NCBI GenBank assembly: GCA_016124535.1
Contig: WGNK01000021.1
Span: 1-64,000, forward strand
DNA length: 64,000 bases
Origin: Azospirillum sp.
Lineage (GTDB): Bacteria > Pseudomonadota > Alphaproteobacteria > Azospirillales > Azospirillaceae
Direction: 5' to 3'
The notes under the pieces were generated by a model that ran no database searches, was not told the origin of the DNA, and saw nothing but the letters and a program-made list of their open reading frames with translations. The translations under genes and the position numbers were made by a program. Shown here piece after piece: positions 7,916-16,415 of this stretch (positions are counted from its first letter, which is position 1; each line of letters begins with the position of its first letter).

Positions 7916-8126
7916 CGGCGATCCGCCAATCCTGGTCGGCACGGGCATGGCCTGCAAGGGGCAGAGCGGCACCGGACAACCGAACACTGGCCCGATTATA
8001 TGGAAGCTTCGTTAATTCAAGGCAAGTGATTGTGGCGGCAAATCGTCGCTCCGCGATGAACTGGGCTGCGATCGAACCAATTAACATATGAAAATTATCG
8101 CCTTTTTTGCAATCGACCAGGCGGTC

Positions 8127-8786
8127 ATGCATAGCCGTTTGCGCAGATCCCTGCCCTTGATGGCTGAACCGACGCCGGCTGTCCGGCCTCTGGTGGACTC
8201 GACTGAGTCGGTTGAGCGATCCGCCGCGCCGGCATCGGCGGTCGGGCCCCTCGTCGTTCACCCGTCCACCGCGGCAGGTCCGCGTCGACGGCCCGTGGTC
8301 GTCTGGCTGCCGGGTGCCGCCTGGATGCTGGTGATCTGCCTGTGCGTCTTTGCCATCGGCGTCTCGCTGGGCTATTGGCAGGGCAGCGTACCGTTCCCCG
8401 ACGAGACCCCCGGCTCGCGTTTCGTCCGGATCGAGCCGATCCGGATCCCGGTGACCGATGATGCCGGGCAGACCGTTGCCACCACCTCGCTGGTCTTCGT
8501 GCTCGAGGTGCCCGACCTTGAGTCGGTGCAGCGGGCCCGCGCCCTGGAGCCGCGACTGCGCGATCGTCTGGTCTCGGAGCTGGGCCAGCGGGTCGCGGCG
8601 GGACAAAGGGTGACGATTACGGCGAACGGTCTCAAGGTGATTCGCCAGACCGCGACCGACATCGCCCGTGAGGTCATCGGTGCCGACCATGTCTCCCAAG
8701 CCCTGATCGCCGATGTGATGGCCCTGGGCTGCCCGATCCTGACCCGGTATCGCGACGAGCCGCCGAAAGCGGCGCCCAACTGGTAG
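8127..8786 (+). CDS. Single-span membrane protein, first of a tandem pair (FliL-like features)
   Basis: This protein has a basic and proline-rich cytoplasmic N-terminus and one membrane span (WLPGAAWMLVICLCVFAIGV). The periplasmic domain contains FVRIEPIRIPV, then EPRLRDRLVSELGQRV and TATDIAREVIGADHVSQALI. The layout (short tail, one helix, 'v.l.pi.vpv...' then an Arg-rich helical end) recalls FliL, but similarity is weak and no flagellar gene is nearby. The start is uncertain: ATG 8127 has AGGCGG just upstream, while ATG 8088 and 8160 are also open. It is paralogous to the next gene and lies on the same strand 136 bases before it. Confidence 0.6.
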   Translation: MHSRLRRSLPLMAEPTPAVRPLVDSTESVERSAAPASAVGPLVVHPSTAAGPRRRPVVVWLPGAAWMLVICLCVFAIGVSLGYWQGSVPFPDETPGSRFVRIEPIRIPVTDDAGQTVATTSLVFVLEVPDLESVQRARALEPRLRDRLVSELGQRVAAGQRVTITANGLKVIRQTATDIAREVIGADHVSQALIADVMALGCPILTRYRDEPPKAAPNW

Positions 8787-8922
8787 CGCGGAGACGCGCC
8801 GCAGGGCTGTCGCCGGCCAAGTTGACATCAAGGGTCAGGGTATTTATATATTTATCTGTCCGACAACGATAAATCTTAAGGCGGCCTGGTGGTCTCTGTG
8901 GCAATGCAGAATTGAATTATCC

Positions 8923-9549
8923 ATGGCAGAGCGCGAAAAAACAGATCGGTCCCCAGCCGCCTTCGCCGGGGAGAGGAAAGCCTCCGCCAGTCCCTTGGCG
9001 ACGAATTTGCCGCCGATCATGGCCGAAGGCCCGGACGAGCGTCGCGACGCCGCAAAACCGAAAAAATCGGTTGCATCCTCCGGCGATGCCGATCCGAAGC
9101 GGCTGCTGTGGTTGCCCGGCGTCGGGGTGGCGTTGATCACCGTGATCGCCGTATTCGGCGTCTGGAAGCCTGAGCAGACCCGCGGCCTCGTGGCGAAACT
9201 CACCGGCCTCGACAGGCCCGGAGAACCGGTTCTGGTTGAACTCGATCCGATGCCGCTGCCGATGGCCGATGCCGACGGCGTCAGGGTCAGATCCGGGCCG
9301 ATGACCATCGTGCTCAAGGTCAGGGACCAGGATGCCGCTAGTCGGACCCGGACCCTTACCCCACGGCTGCGCGACCGGCTGTTGAGCGATTTCAACGAGC
9401 GCGCGATCGCCGGCAAGCCGTTGAGCCTGACCCCTACGGGCATCCGCGAGACCAATCGCCAGATCACCGCGATCGCCCGCTCGGTGATCGGCACCGACGA
9501 GATCGATCAGGCCCTGGTGGTTACTCCGATCGCCAAAATCAACTGGTAG
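8923..9549 (+). CDS. Single-span membrane protein, second of a tandem pair (FliL-like features)
   Basis: This 208-residue protein has a charged N-terminus, one membrane span (LLWLPGVGVALITVIAVFGV) and a C-terminal domain. The last 100 residues align with the previous gene: LVELDPMPLPM, TPRLRDRLLSDFNERAIAGK, TGIRETNRQITAIARSVIGT and DEIDQALV. The shared TPRLRDRL/EPRLRDRL and VIG(T/A)D core shows a tandem duplication. Both proteins end in NW. The function is unknown; a FliL- or stomatin-like scaffold is possible. The upstream 136-base gap is AT-rich and could carry its own promoter. Confidence 0.65.
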   Translation: MAEREKTDRSPAAFAGERKASASPLATNLPPIMAEGPDERRDAAKPKKSVASSGDADPKRLLWLPGVGVALITVIAVFGVWKPEQTRGLVAKLTGLDRPGEPVLVELDPMPLPMADADGVRVRSGPMTIVLKVRDQDAASRTRTLTPRLRDRLLSDFNERAIAGKPLSLTPTGIRETNRQITAIARSVIGTDEIDQALVVTPIAKINW

Positions 9550-9577
9550 ACAAAGACCAGGCGGGCTGCCCGCCGGC

Positions 9578-10492
9578 TCAGCGGGCGCGGGCGCGCGGGG
9601 GCGCCGGTCCACGGCCGTCGGTGCCATAGCGGACCACCCGGTTGCGGCCGCTGTTCTTGGCCTGGTAGAGTGCGCGGTCGGCATTGACCACCATGTCGTC
9701 GATCGCAACCCCGGTCTGGGCCTGGATCAGGCCGAACGAGGCGGTGACCGTGAGCGTGGTGCCGTCGGACAGGTCGATCGGCATCAGCGCCAGATCACAG
9801 CGCAGCCGCTCGATCACGGCAAAGCCGTCGGCCATCGCGGCGTCTTTCAGGCAGATCAGGAACTCCTCGCCGCCCATCCGGAACGCCTCGTCGAAGGAGC
9901 GGATGCCGCGGTTGATGCAGGTGGCCACGGCGGCCAGGACGCGGTCGCCGATATCGTGGCCGAAGCGGTCGTTGACCGATTTGAAGAAATCAATGTCGCA
10001 GATCGCCAGACAGAATGGCTGGCCGGTGCGGGTGAAGCGGTTGTATTCACGCTCCAATTCCGCCTGCATGTCGCGCCGGCTGCGCAGGCCGGTCAGCGGG
10101 TCGAGGCCGGCGGCGGCGGCGGAAAAGGCGCGCCCGATGCGCCGCAGCTGGATCATGAACTCTTCGTAGCGCCCGGCCACCGATTCATAGTCGGCCGCGC
10201 TCGGTCGCGCCCGGTCGGCGGTCGCGCGCAGCAGGATCACGCGGGCCAATCGATGCATCTGCTCGTGCAACCGGACCAAGCGCTCGATCGCCGGCTGTTT
10301 GGCCAGCTCTTCCCGGCTGGCGGCCTGGCACCAGCGCAGGAATGTCGCGGTCGGCGGCAAGGACGGTTCGCCGTCTTCCGCGGCCACGCCATAAAACACC
10401 AGACGCTGCCATTGCCCGAACCACAGCAAATGCTCGTCGAGCACGGCATCGATGCCGTCGATGATCGACAGGGACTCCGACGTTTCAACCAT
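9578..10492 (-). CDS. dgcZ: Diguanylate cyclase with CZB zinc-sensor domain (DgcZ-type)
   Basis: This 304-residue protein has an N-terminal CZB-like domain and a C-terminal GGDEF domain. Putative zinc ligands are His21 (in DEHLLWFGQW), Cys55 (RWCQ), His76 and His80 (LHEQMH). They match in spacing the His/Cys/His/His set of E. coli DgcZ, in which zinc inhibits the enzyme. The GGDEF domain carries DPLTGLRSRR, CDIDFFKSVND and the active site GGEEF (207-211). RSFD at 198-201 forms an RxxD inhibitory I-site five residues upstream. It should make cyclic di-GMP and be subject to product and zinc inhibition. The gene stands alone, 12 bases from the end of ubiA on the same strand. Confidence 0.88.
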   Translation of the reverse strand: MVETSESLSIIDGIDAVLDEHLLWFGQWQRLVFYGVAAEDGEPSLPPTATFLRWCQAASREELAKQPAIERLVRLHEQMHRLARVILLRATADRARPSAADYESVAGRYEEFMIQLRRIGRAFSAAAAGLDPLTGLRSRRDMQAELEREYNRFTRTGQPFCLAICDIDFFKSVNDRFGHDIGDRVLAAVATCINRGIRSFDEAFRMGGEEFLICLKDAAMADGFAVIERLRCDLALMPIDLSDGTTLTVTASFGLIQAQTGVAIDDMVVNADRALYQAKNSGRNRVVRYGTDGRGPAPPRARAR

Positions 10493-10504
10493 GGGGGATG
10501 GATT

Positions 10505-11446
10505 CTAGGCGAAGCGCAGCGCTCCGGCAACCATGCCAACCAAAATCAGCCAGCCGAACCAGCGGTTCGACTTGAATCGCAGCAGGCAGTCTGCCGGGTC
10601 GTCGAGCCGCCAGCCGCGGACCTGCCAGCCGAGCTGGGCCGCACCGCTCCCGAGCCCGACCAGGAACGCCAGGCCCGATCCGGCGCTGAGGCCGGCAACC
10701 GCGATCAGCCCGATGGTCAGGACATAGAAGCCGGCGACCCAGCGCCGGCTGTGCGCACCCAGCGCCAGGGCGGTGGATTTGACCCCGATCCGGGCGTCGT
10801 CTTCCTTGTCCTGGTGGGCGTAGATCGTGTCATAGCCGAGCGTCCAGAAGATGCCGGCGGCATAGAGCCAGAGCGCGGGTGCGGCCAGTTCGCCGGTCGC
10901 CGCCGCCCAGCCCATCAGCGCGCCCCAATTGAAGGTCAGGCCGAGGAAGGCCTGGGGCCACCAGGTGATCCGCTTCATCAGCGGATAGGTGAAGACCAGA
11001 GCCAGCGAGGCCACCCCGAGCCCGATCGCCAGCGGCGTCAGGCAGAGCAGGATGGCCAATCCGATCAGCAGCTGAAACACCAGAAACGCCAGCGCCTGGC
11101 GGACGCCGATCTGACCGCTCGGGATCGGCCGCGAACGGGTGCGCTCGACCTCGGCATCAAGATCGCGGTCCAGGATGTCGTTGACCGTGCAACCGGCACC
11201 CCGCATCACCACCGCACCGACCGCAAACAGGGCCATCAGCCGCCAGTCGGGCCAGCCGCCGGCGGCCAGCGCCAGACTCCACCAGCACGGAAACAGTAGC
11301 AGCCAGGTGCCAATCGGCCGGTCGAGCCGGGCCAGCCGGACATAGGGCCTTGCCGCGGCGGGCACCCGGCGGTCGATCCAGCCGCCCGCTGTGATGTCGG
11401 TGAAACCGGCGCGGATTGACCTAGCCGAGACTTTGCCCGCCGACAC
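10505..11446 (-). CDS. ubiA: 4-hydroxybenzoate polyprenyltransferase
   Basis: This integral membrane enzyme prenylates 4-hydroxybenzoate in ubiquinone synthesis. It has 313 residues from GTG 11446, chosen because AGGAG (11456-11460) lies 9 bases upstream and it starts 5 bases after the pgeF stop. Both Asp-rich motifs are present: NDILDRDLD (89-97) and DKEDD (213-217), which bind Mg-diphosphate. About eight hydrophobic spans follow, including FLGLTFNWGALMGW. RPIGTWLLLFPCWWSL near the N-terminus is typical of UbiA rather than heme O or chlorophyll prenyltransferases. It probably shares a transcript with pgeF. Confidence 0.95.
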   Translation of the reverse strand: MSAGKVSARSIRAGFTDITAGGWIDRRVPAAARPYVRLARLDRPIGTWLLLFPCWWSLALAAGGWPDWRLMALFAVGAVVMRGAGCTVNDILDRDLDAEVERTRSRPIPSGQIGVRQALAFLVFQLLIGLAILLCLTPLAIGLGVASLALVFTYPLMKRITWWPQAFLGLTFNWGALMGWAAATGELAAPALWLYAAGIFWTLGYDTIYAHQDKEDDARIGVKSTALALGAHSRRWVAGFYVLTIGLIAVAGLSAGSGLAFLVGLGSGAAQLGWQVRGWRLDDPADCLLRFKSNRWFGWLILVGMVAGALRFA

Positions 11447-11451
11447 CCCGT

Positions 11452-12231
11452 CTACTCCTGCAAGACGATCGCCGACAGTCCGCGGCCATAGTCGGGTTCG
11501 CCGCGCAGGGTCGCCCGACGATAGCTGAAAAACCGCGCCTCCTCGGCCCGGGTGTCGTTGGGGCAGCGCTGGATCGTGGCGACGCCGCAATTGCCGATCT
11601 TGCGTGCGACATAGCCGGTGAGATCGAACATGAAATGGCCGGTGCGGCGCGACGGCGCCAGGAAATCGGCATTGGTCGGGGTCTCGGCGAGAAACCCGGC
11701 GGGAAAGTCCGGTCCGACTTCGTAGGAGCGCTGGGCGATGCACGGGCCGAGGCCGGCGACCATACGGGCCGGTTTGGCGCCGAGCGCGATCATCTGCCGC
11801 ACGGTCTCCTCGATGACCCCGGCGAGGGCGCCCTTCCAGCCGGCATGAGCGGCACCGATCACCCGCGCCTTGCGGTCGGCCAACAAGACCGGCAGGCAGT
11901 CGGCGGTGAGAATACCCAGGGCGATGCCCGGGGTGGCGGTGACCATGGCGTCGCCCTGGGGCGCCTGCTCGGGCTGCCACGGCGTCTCGACCACCACCAC
12001 GCGCGGGCTGTGGACCTGGTAGAGCGTGACCAGACGGTCCGGTGCCAGATCCAGCCGGGTCATGGCGCGGGCCCGGTTCTCCGCCACCGCGGTGGGGTCG
12101 TCTTTCGAGCCGAGACCGCAATTCAGCGAGCTGTAGAGGCCGGTGCTGACGCCGCCGGCACGGGTGAAAAAGCAGTGGCGAATGCCGCTGATGTCATTGA
12201 GGGCGCCAAGAGTGATCACGGGCGTTACCAT
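11452..12231 (-). CDS. pgeF: Peptidoglycan editing factor / multicopper-like purine nucleoside phosphorylase (YfiH family)
   Basis: This 259-residue protein of the DUF152/YfiH family carries the metal triad His74 (QVHS), Cys112 (TADCLPV) and His129 (AAHAGWKG), with FFTRAGGVS near the start and GLGPCI later. Family members have been described both as purine nucleoside phosphorylases and as factors preventing misincorporation of L-Ser into peptidoglycan precursors. The ATG at 12231 follows a 54-base gap after the methyltransferase gene. The stop lies 5 bases before ubiA. The lgt-methyltransferase-pgeF order is common in alphaproteobacteria. Confidence 0.93.
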   Translation of the reverse strand: MVTPVITLGALNDISGIRHCFFTRAGGVSTGLYSSLNCGLGSKDDPTAVAENRARAMTRLDLAPDRLVTLYQVHSPRVVVVETPWQPEQAPQGDAMVTATPGIALGILTADCLPVLLADRKARVIGAAHAGWKGALAGVIEETVRQMIALGAKPARMVAGLGPCIAQRSYEVGPDFPAGFLAETPTNADFLAPSRRTGHFMFDLTGYVARKIGNCGVATIQRCPNDTRAEEARFFSYRRATLRGEPDYGRGLSAIVLQE

Positions 12232-12285
12232 CCCATCCTGTCTGGTCCGACCTGGAGTCCCGCGCGCAAGACGCCCGGTGCCGCT

Positions 12286-13389
12286 TCAGGCGGAAAAGCC
12301 GGCCGGCAGTCCCAAACCGTGGGACGCGAAAGCCATGACCTTGAACAAGGTGCCCATTTCGGCGTCGCCGATCAAGCGCGCGCATGCGGCGTCGATCGCC
12401 TCGGCCTGGGCGGCGGTGGCGGTGCGGCGCAGCTGCGCCGCGCGGGCCTCGATGCCGAGGGCGCACAAAAAGGCGCCTTGCCCGATCGGCCCATGGACCG
12501 CGACCTCGGCGGCGCCGGCGGCAGATGCCAGGGCGGCGAAATCGACATGGGCGGTGAGATCGGCCGCTCCGGGGCGGTCGAGCACGTCGGCAAAGGCATG
12601 GCGGGACACCGCCTGCAGGGTGTCGCCGATGCCGGGCCCGGCATAGCCGTAGTCGATCACCAGGACGGCACCGCCCCAACGGCCGAGGCGTTCGGCCAGC
12701 GCCGCCGCCACCGACAGTCCAGCGGGGCAAAGTTCGGCGATGCTGCCCGGTGGCGCCGGGGCCAGTCCAGCCGGCACCAGGATCGAGCTTGGCCCCGGCC
12801 GGCTTGCGACCACGAAGCGCAGCCCGTCGCCCGCCGGGTCGGCATCGACCAGCCGCTCGTTCCATCCCTTTGGGGTGCGCACGAATTGGCGGATCGGCAG
12901 GGCATCGAAAAACTCGTTGGCGACGATCAGCAGCGGGCCGTCGGGGAGGCGGTCAAGCCCGTCGTGCCAGGTCGGCGCGGCCCCGGCCAGCACCTCGGCC
13001 TGGCGGGCCCGCAACGCCGGACTGGCCTCGACCAGATGGAGGCGCAGAGCCGCCCGGAACGCCGGGGCCACGCGCACCGCCCGCAAGGCATCTTGCATCA
13101 GTGTGCCGCGTCCCGGTCCCAACTCGACCAGGTGAACCGGGTCGGGTCGGCCGAGCCGGTCCCAGGTATCGGCGCACCACAGGCCGACCAACTCGCCGAA
13201 CATCTGGCTGATTTCCGGCGCGGTCACGAAGTCCCCGGCGGCGCCGAACGGGTCGCCGGTGGTGTAGTAGCCGTGGCGCGGATGAAGCAGGGCCTCGGCC
13301 ATGAATTCGGCGACGGTGAGCGGTCCCTGTGCGGCAATCCGCCGCAGCAACAGGTCGAGTAACGGTGTAGTCGCCGGCTTGCCGGTCAC
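12286..13389 (-). CDS. SAM-dependent methyltransferase, NDUFAF7/MidA family
   Basis: This 367-residue protein of the COG1565 group contains the N-terminal signature PLTVAEFMAEALLHPRHGYY and the SAM-binding loop ELGPGRGTLM (89-98). NEFFDALPIRQF and VLVIDYGY, both conserved in the family, follow. The mitochondrial homologue NDUFAF7 dimethylates an Arg of a complex I subunit; the bacterial role is less clear. The GTG start at 13389 overlaps the lgt TGA by 4 bases (GTGA), which indicates translational coupling and excludes the longer open frame. Confidence 0.88.
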   Translation of the reverse strand: MTGKPATTPLLDLLLRRIAAQGPLTVAEFMAEALLHPRHGYYTTGDPFGAAGDFVTAPEISQMFGELVGLWCADTWDRLGRPDPVHLVELGPGRGTLMQDALRAVRVAPAFRAALRLHLVEASPALRARQAEVLAGAAPTWHDGLDRLPDGPLLIVANEFFDALPIRQFVRTPKGWNERLVDADPAGDGLRFVVASRPGPSSILVPAGLAPAPPGSIAELCPAGLSVAAALAERLGRWGGAVLVIDYGYAGPGIGDTLQAVSRHAFADVLDRPGAADLTAHVDFAALASAAGAAEVAVHGPIGQGAFLCALGIEARAAQLRRTATAAQAEAIDAACARLIGDAEMGTLFKVMAFASHGLGLPAGFSA

Positions 13390-14174
13390 GGCGGCGTCGG
13401 TCGGGCCGCCAGGACCAGCCCGAGCCCGATCAACACCATCGGCAGCGACAACAACTGGCCCATGGTGGCGCCGGCGAACAGGAAGCCGAGTTGAGTGTCC
13501 GGCTCGCGAAAGAACTCGACCGCGATCCGGCTCAGCCCGTAGCCGATCAGGAAGCAGCCGGTGAGCAGGCCGGTGCGCTGGCGCAAGCTGGGGCGGGTCG
13601 ACAGCACCGCCATCACCACCAGCAACACCAGCCCTTCCAGCGCCGCCTCGTAGAGCTGACTGGGGTGGCGCGGCAGCCGGAGCGGATCGCGCGGAAACAC
13701 CATGGCCCAGGAGACCTGGCTGGCCCGGCCATAAAGCTCGCCATTGACGAAATTGGCCAGGCGGCCGAACAGCAACCCGACCGGCGCCACACAGGCAAGC
13801 AGATCGCCCAGCGCCAGGGGCGAAAAGCCGCGCCGCCACGAAAACAGCAGGGTCGCCAGCACGACTCCGAGCAGGCCGCCATGGAACGACATGCCGCCGT
13901 GCCAGACCATGAAGATTTCCAGGGGGTGGCCCAGATACTGGTCGAAATTGTAGAACAGGACATAGCCGGCGCGACCGCCGAGGATGACGCCGATCACCGC
14001 CCAGGCGAGGAAATCGTCGATGTCGAGGTCGCTGGGCGGCCGCGGGTCGCGGCGGGCCAGGATCAGGCAATAGCGCCAGCCGAGGAGGAAGCCGGCCAGA
14101 TAGGCCAGGGCATACCAGCGGATCGCGAGCGGTCCGATCGCCAGTGCTACCGGATCAATATCAGGAAAAGCCAC
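13386..14174 (-). CDS. lgt: Prolipoprotein diacylglyceryl transferase
   Basis: Lgt transfers diacylglycerol from phosphatidylglycerol to the lipobox Cys of prolipoproteins in the inner membrane. The sequence has about seven spans and the expected motifs: IRWYALAYLAGF near the start, ILGGRAGYVLFYN, HGGMSFHGGLLG, the signature GRLANFVNGELYGR, and HPSQLYEA. GTG 14174 gives 262 residues and clears the upstream hldD stop by 20 bases. The longer ATG at 14234 would overlap hldD by 41 bases. The 3' end is coupled to the methyltransferase gene. Confidence 0.94.
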   Translation of the reverse strand: MAFPDIDPVALAIGPLAIRWYALAYLAGFLLGWRYCLILARRDPRPPSDLDIDDFLAWAVIGVILGGRAGYVLFYNFDQYLGHPLEIFMVWHGGMSFHGGLLGVVLATLLFSWRRGFSPLALGDLLACVAPVGLLFGRLANFVNGELYGRASQVSWAMVFPRDPLRLPRHPSQLYEAALEGLVLLVVMAVLSTRPSLRQRTGLLTGCFLIGYGLSRIAVEFFREPDTQLGFLFAGATMGQLLSLPMVLIGLGLVLAARPTPP

Positions 14175-14193
14175 GGCGTCGCTGCCCTGCTGT

Positions 14194-15180
14194 TCAGAGA
14201 TAGGGGTCGGGCGCGGCCAGGTAGCCGCGGACATATTGGCGGATGCCGTCCTCCAGCGAGGTCAGCGGTGCGGCGAACCCGGCCGCGCGCAGCCGCGCAG
14301 TCTCGGCCTGGGTGAAGTACTGGTACTTGTCGCGGATCTCTTCGGGCATGTCGAAATACTCGACCTGGGGCTCGATCCCGGCCGCGTCGAAGGTCGCCAG
14401 CGCCAGATCGAGGAAGCTGCGGGCGCAGCCGCTGCCGACATTGAACAAGCCGCTGACCGCAGGTGTGTTCAACAGCCACAGCATCACCGCAACGCAATCG
14501 CCGACCCAGACGAAATCGCGGGTCTGGCCGCCATCGGCATAATCGGGCCGGTGCGAGCGAAACAGCCGCGCCGGCTCGCCGGCGGTGATCACCGGGTGCA
14601 GCTTGGACACCACGCTGGCCATATCGCCCTTGTGGTACTCGTTGGGGCCGTAGACGTTGAAGAACTTCAGCCCGGCCCATTGCGGCGGTGCCGGTTCGCG
14701 ATCGCCGACGGCACGGGCGACCCGGCGGTCGAACAGGTGCTTGCTCCAGCCATAGGCATTGAGCGGGCGCAGGCGGCCGAGTGCTGCGATGCTGCCGTCG
14801 TCGTCGAAGCCGGCCGCGCCGTCGCCATAGGTCGCCGCCGATGAGGCGTAGACCAGGCGGACGGCGTGGTCGGCGCACCATTGCCAGAGTTCTTGCGACA
14901 GCACGAAGTTGTTGGCCAGGATCAGGTCGGCATCGGTCTCGGTGGTCGCGGAGATCGCGCCCATGTGGAAGATCACTTCGACCGCGCCGCGGTTGGCGTC
15001 GAGGAAGGCAAACAGGCCCTCGGGCGGCACGATTGCGCGAAGCTCCCGTTTTGCCAGGTTGCGCCATTTATCCTCGCTGCCCAGGCGGTCGCAGACCACG
15101 AGATCGGCGTGGCCGCGGGCCTCCAGGGCGGCAACCAGATTGGACCCGATGAAGCCGGCGCCGCCGGTGACGATGATCAT
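14194..15180 (-). CDS. hldD: ADP-L-glycero-D-manno-heptose 6-epimerase
   Basis: This 328-residue extended SDR enzyme makes the ADP-heptose precursor of LPS inner core. It begins MIIVTGGAGFIGSNLV (NAD(P)-binding) at ATG 15180. YASSAATYGD and Y143-x3-K147 (NAYGWSKHLFD) supply the catalytic set, and HMGAISATTETD and KFFNVYGPNEYHKG are typical of HldD/RfaD. The length matches the family (about 310-330). It is the first gene of the minus-strand run ending with ubiA and diverges from cysE. Confidence 0.93.
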   Translation of the reverse strand: MIIVTGGAGFIGSNLVAALEARGHADLVVCDRLGSEDKWRNLAKRELRAIVPPEGLFAFLDANRGAVEVIFHMGAISATTETDADLILANNFVLSQELWQWCADHAVRLVYASSAATYGDGAAGFDDDGSIAALGRLRPLNAYGWSKHLFDRRVARAVGDREPAPPQWAGLKFFNVYGPNEYHKGDMASVVSKLHPVITAGEPARLFRSHRPDYADGGQTRDFVWVGDCVAVMLWLLNTPAVSGLFNVGSGCARSFLDLALATFDAAGIEPQVEYFDMPEEIRDKYQYFTQAETARLRAAGFAAPLTSLEDGIRQYVRGYLAAPDPYL

Positions 15181-15506
15181 GTCGGACCTGCTTGGGTCGC
15201 GCTTTCGGCCCCTGCCGAAGTCGGGGAGGTTATAGGCCCGACCAAGGGCCGGGTTCAAGCGATGCCGCCGCCTGCCGGCCGGTCGGTTGCCCGGCTGGGC
15301 GCCGCAGGCGAGCGGACCCCTCAAATTTTATGCCACTGAGCCGCATCCGGGGTTTGCCGCGCCGGCCTTCCCCGGATCTTGCAATGATCGCGCGGTGGAG
15401 TCATATCGATCAAGGTTGAATGGTTTGCGCTGCAACCGCTGATCGCCGTGCCGCAACAGGCGGCCATCGGGCGCACCGCAACGCATCGAAAGGCGGGGTT
15501 ACTGCG
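15181..15506. other. Divergent intergenic region, hldD / cysE
   Basis: There is no gene in these 326 bases. The middle part (about 15325-15420) has lower GC, with ATTTTATGCCA and ATCATATCGATCAAGG-like stretches near the cysE side. It probably holds divergent promoters. AGGCGGGG at 15491-15498 is a plausible ribosome site for cysE. Confidence 0.4.
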
Positions 15507-16397
15507 ATGGATGATCAGCGGCACCGACCGTCATCAGCAGAGGAAGCCGCAGCGGGGGAAGCCGCCGCGATCCTGGGCGCCGAGCCCGAACCCTGCGGAA
15601 AGCGGGTGTGGCACGACCTGCTGGCCGAGGCTCGGCAGATCGCCGAGACCGAGCCGCACCTGCTGCGCTTTCTCGACCGCTATATTTTGCGCCACAACAA
15701 TTTTATCGACGCGTTGACCGCGGTACTGGCGGCCAAGCTGGCCGACCCGATTGTGGAGGAGCACGCGATCCGCCGGCAGATCCGGGACGCGCTGGGCGAC
15801 GACCCGACGATTGCCGACTTTGCCCTGTGCGACCTCCACGCGACCTGTGAACGCGACCCGGCCGCCGCCGGCCCGGTGGCGCCGTTTCTCTATTTCAAGG
15901 GGTTCCAGGGGCTGCAGAGCCATCGGGTGGCCCATTGGCTGTGGCAGCATGGCCGCCGCCACACCGCACTTTATCTCCAGTCGCGGGTATCGCAGATTTT
16001 CGCGATGGACATCCACCCGGCGGCGCGGATCGGGCGCGGCGTCCTGGTCGATCATGCCACCGGGCTGGTGATCGGCGAGACTGCGGTGGTCGGCGACGCG
16101 GTCTCGATCCTCCAGGAAGTGACGCTGGGCGGCACCGGTAAGGAGTGTGGCGATCGCCATCCCAAGGTCCATGCCGGCGTGCTGATCGGCGCCGGCGCCA
16201 AGCTGCTCGGGAATATCGAAATCGGCATCTGCGCCAAGATCGGTGCCGGCAGCGTCGTGCTCAAGAACGTTCCGGCCCATGCCACGGTCGCCGGGATTCC
16301 GGCGCGGGTGGTCGGCTGGGGCCGCTCGGCACCGGCACTGTCGATGGATCACAGCCTGCCCGGACGGCGCGCCGCGGCCGAGTCTCCCCGCGGCTGA
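15507..16397 (+). CDS. cysE: Serine O-acetyltransferase
   Basis: CysE acetylates L-serine with acetyl-CoA, the first step of cysteine synthesis. The 296-residue protein from ATG 15507 has the helical N-terminal domain (VWHDLLAEARQIAETEP, RYILRHNNFIDAL). The left-handed beta-helix carries DIHPAARIGRGVLVDHATG, GDAVSILQEVTLGGTGKECG and DRHPKV, with the active-site Asp/His region. AHATVAGIPARVVG closes the helix. The C-terminus is a short tail of the kind that binds CysK. The upstream ATG-like start at 15420 lacks support. A small GC-rich hairpin surrounds the stop codon. Confidence 0.94.
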   Translation: MDDQRHRPSSAEEAAAGEAAAILGAEPEPCGKRVWHDLLAEARQIAETEPHLLRFLDRYILRHNNFIDALTAVLAAKLADPIVEEHAIRRQIRDALGDDPTIADFALCDLHATCERDPAAAGPVAPFLYFKGFQGLQSHRVAHWLWQHGRRHTALYLQSRVSQIFAMDIHPAARIGRGVLVDHATGLVIGETAVVGDAVSILQEVTLGGTGKECGDRHPKVHAGVLIGAGAKLLGNIEIGICAKIGAGSVVLKNVPAHATVAGIPARVVGWGRSAPALSMDHSLPGRRAAAESPRG

Positions 16398-16415
16398 GGC
16401 CGCGGCCTGGGCGGA

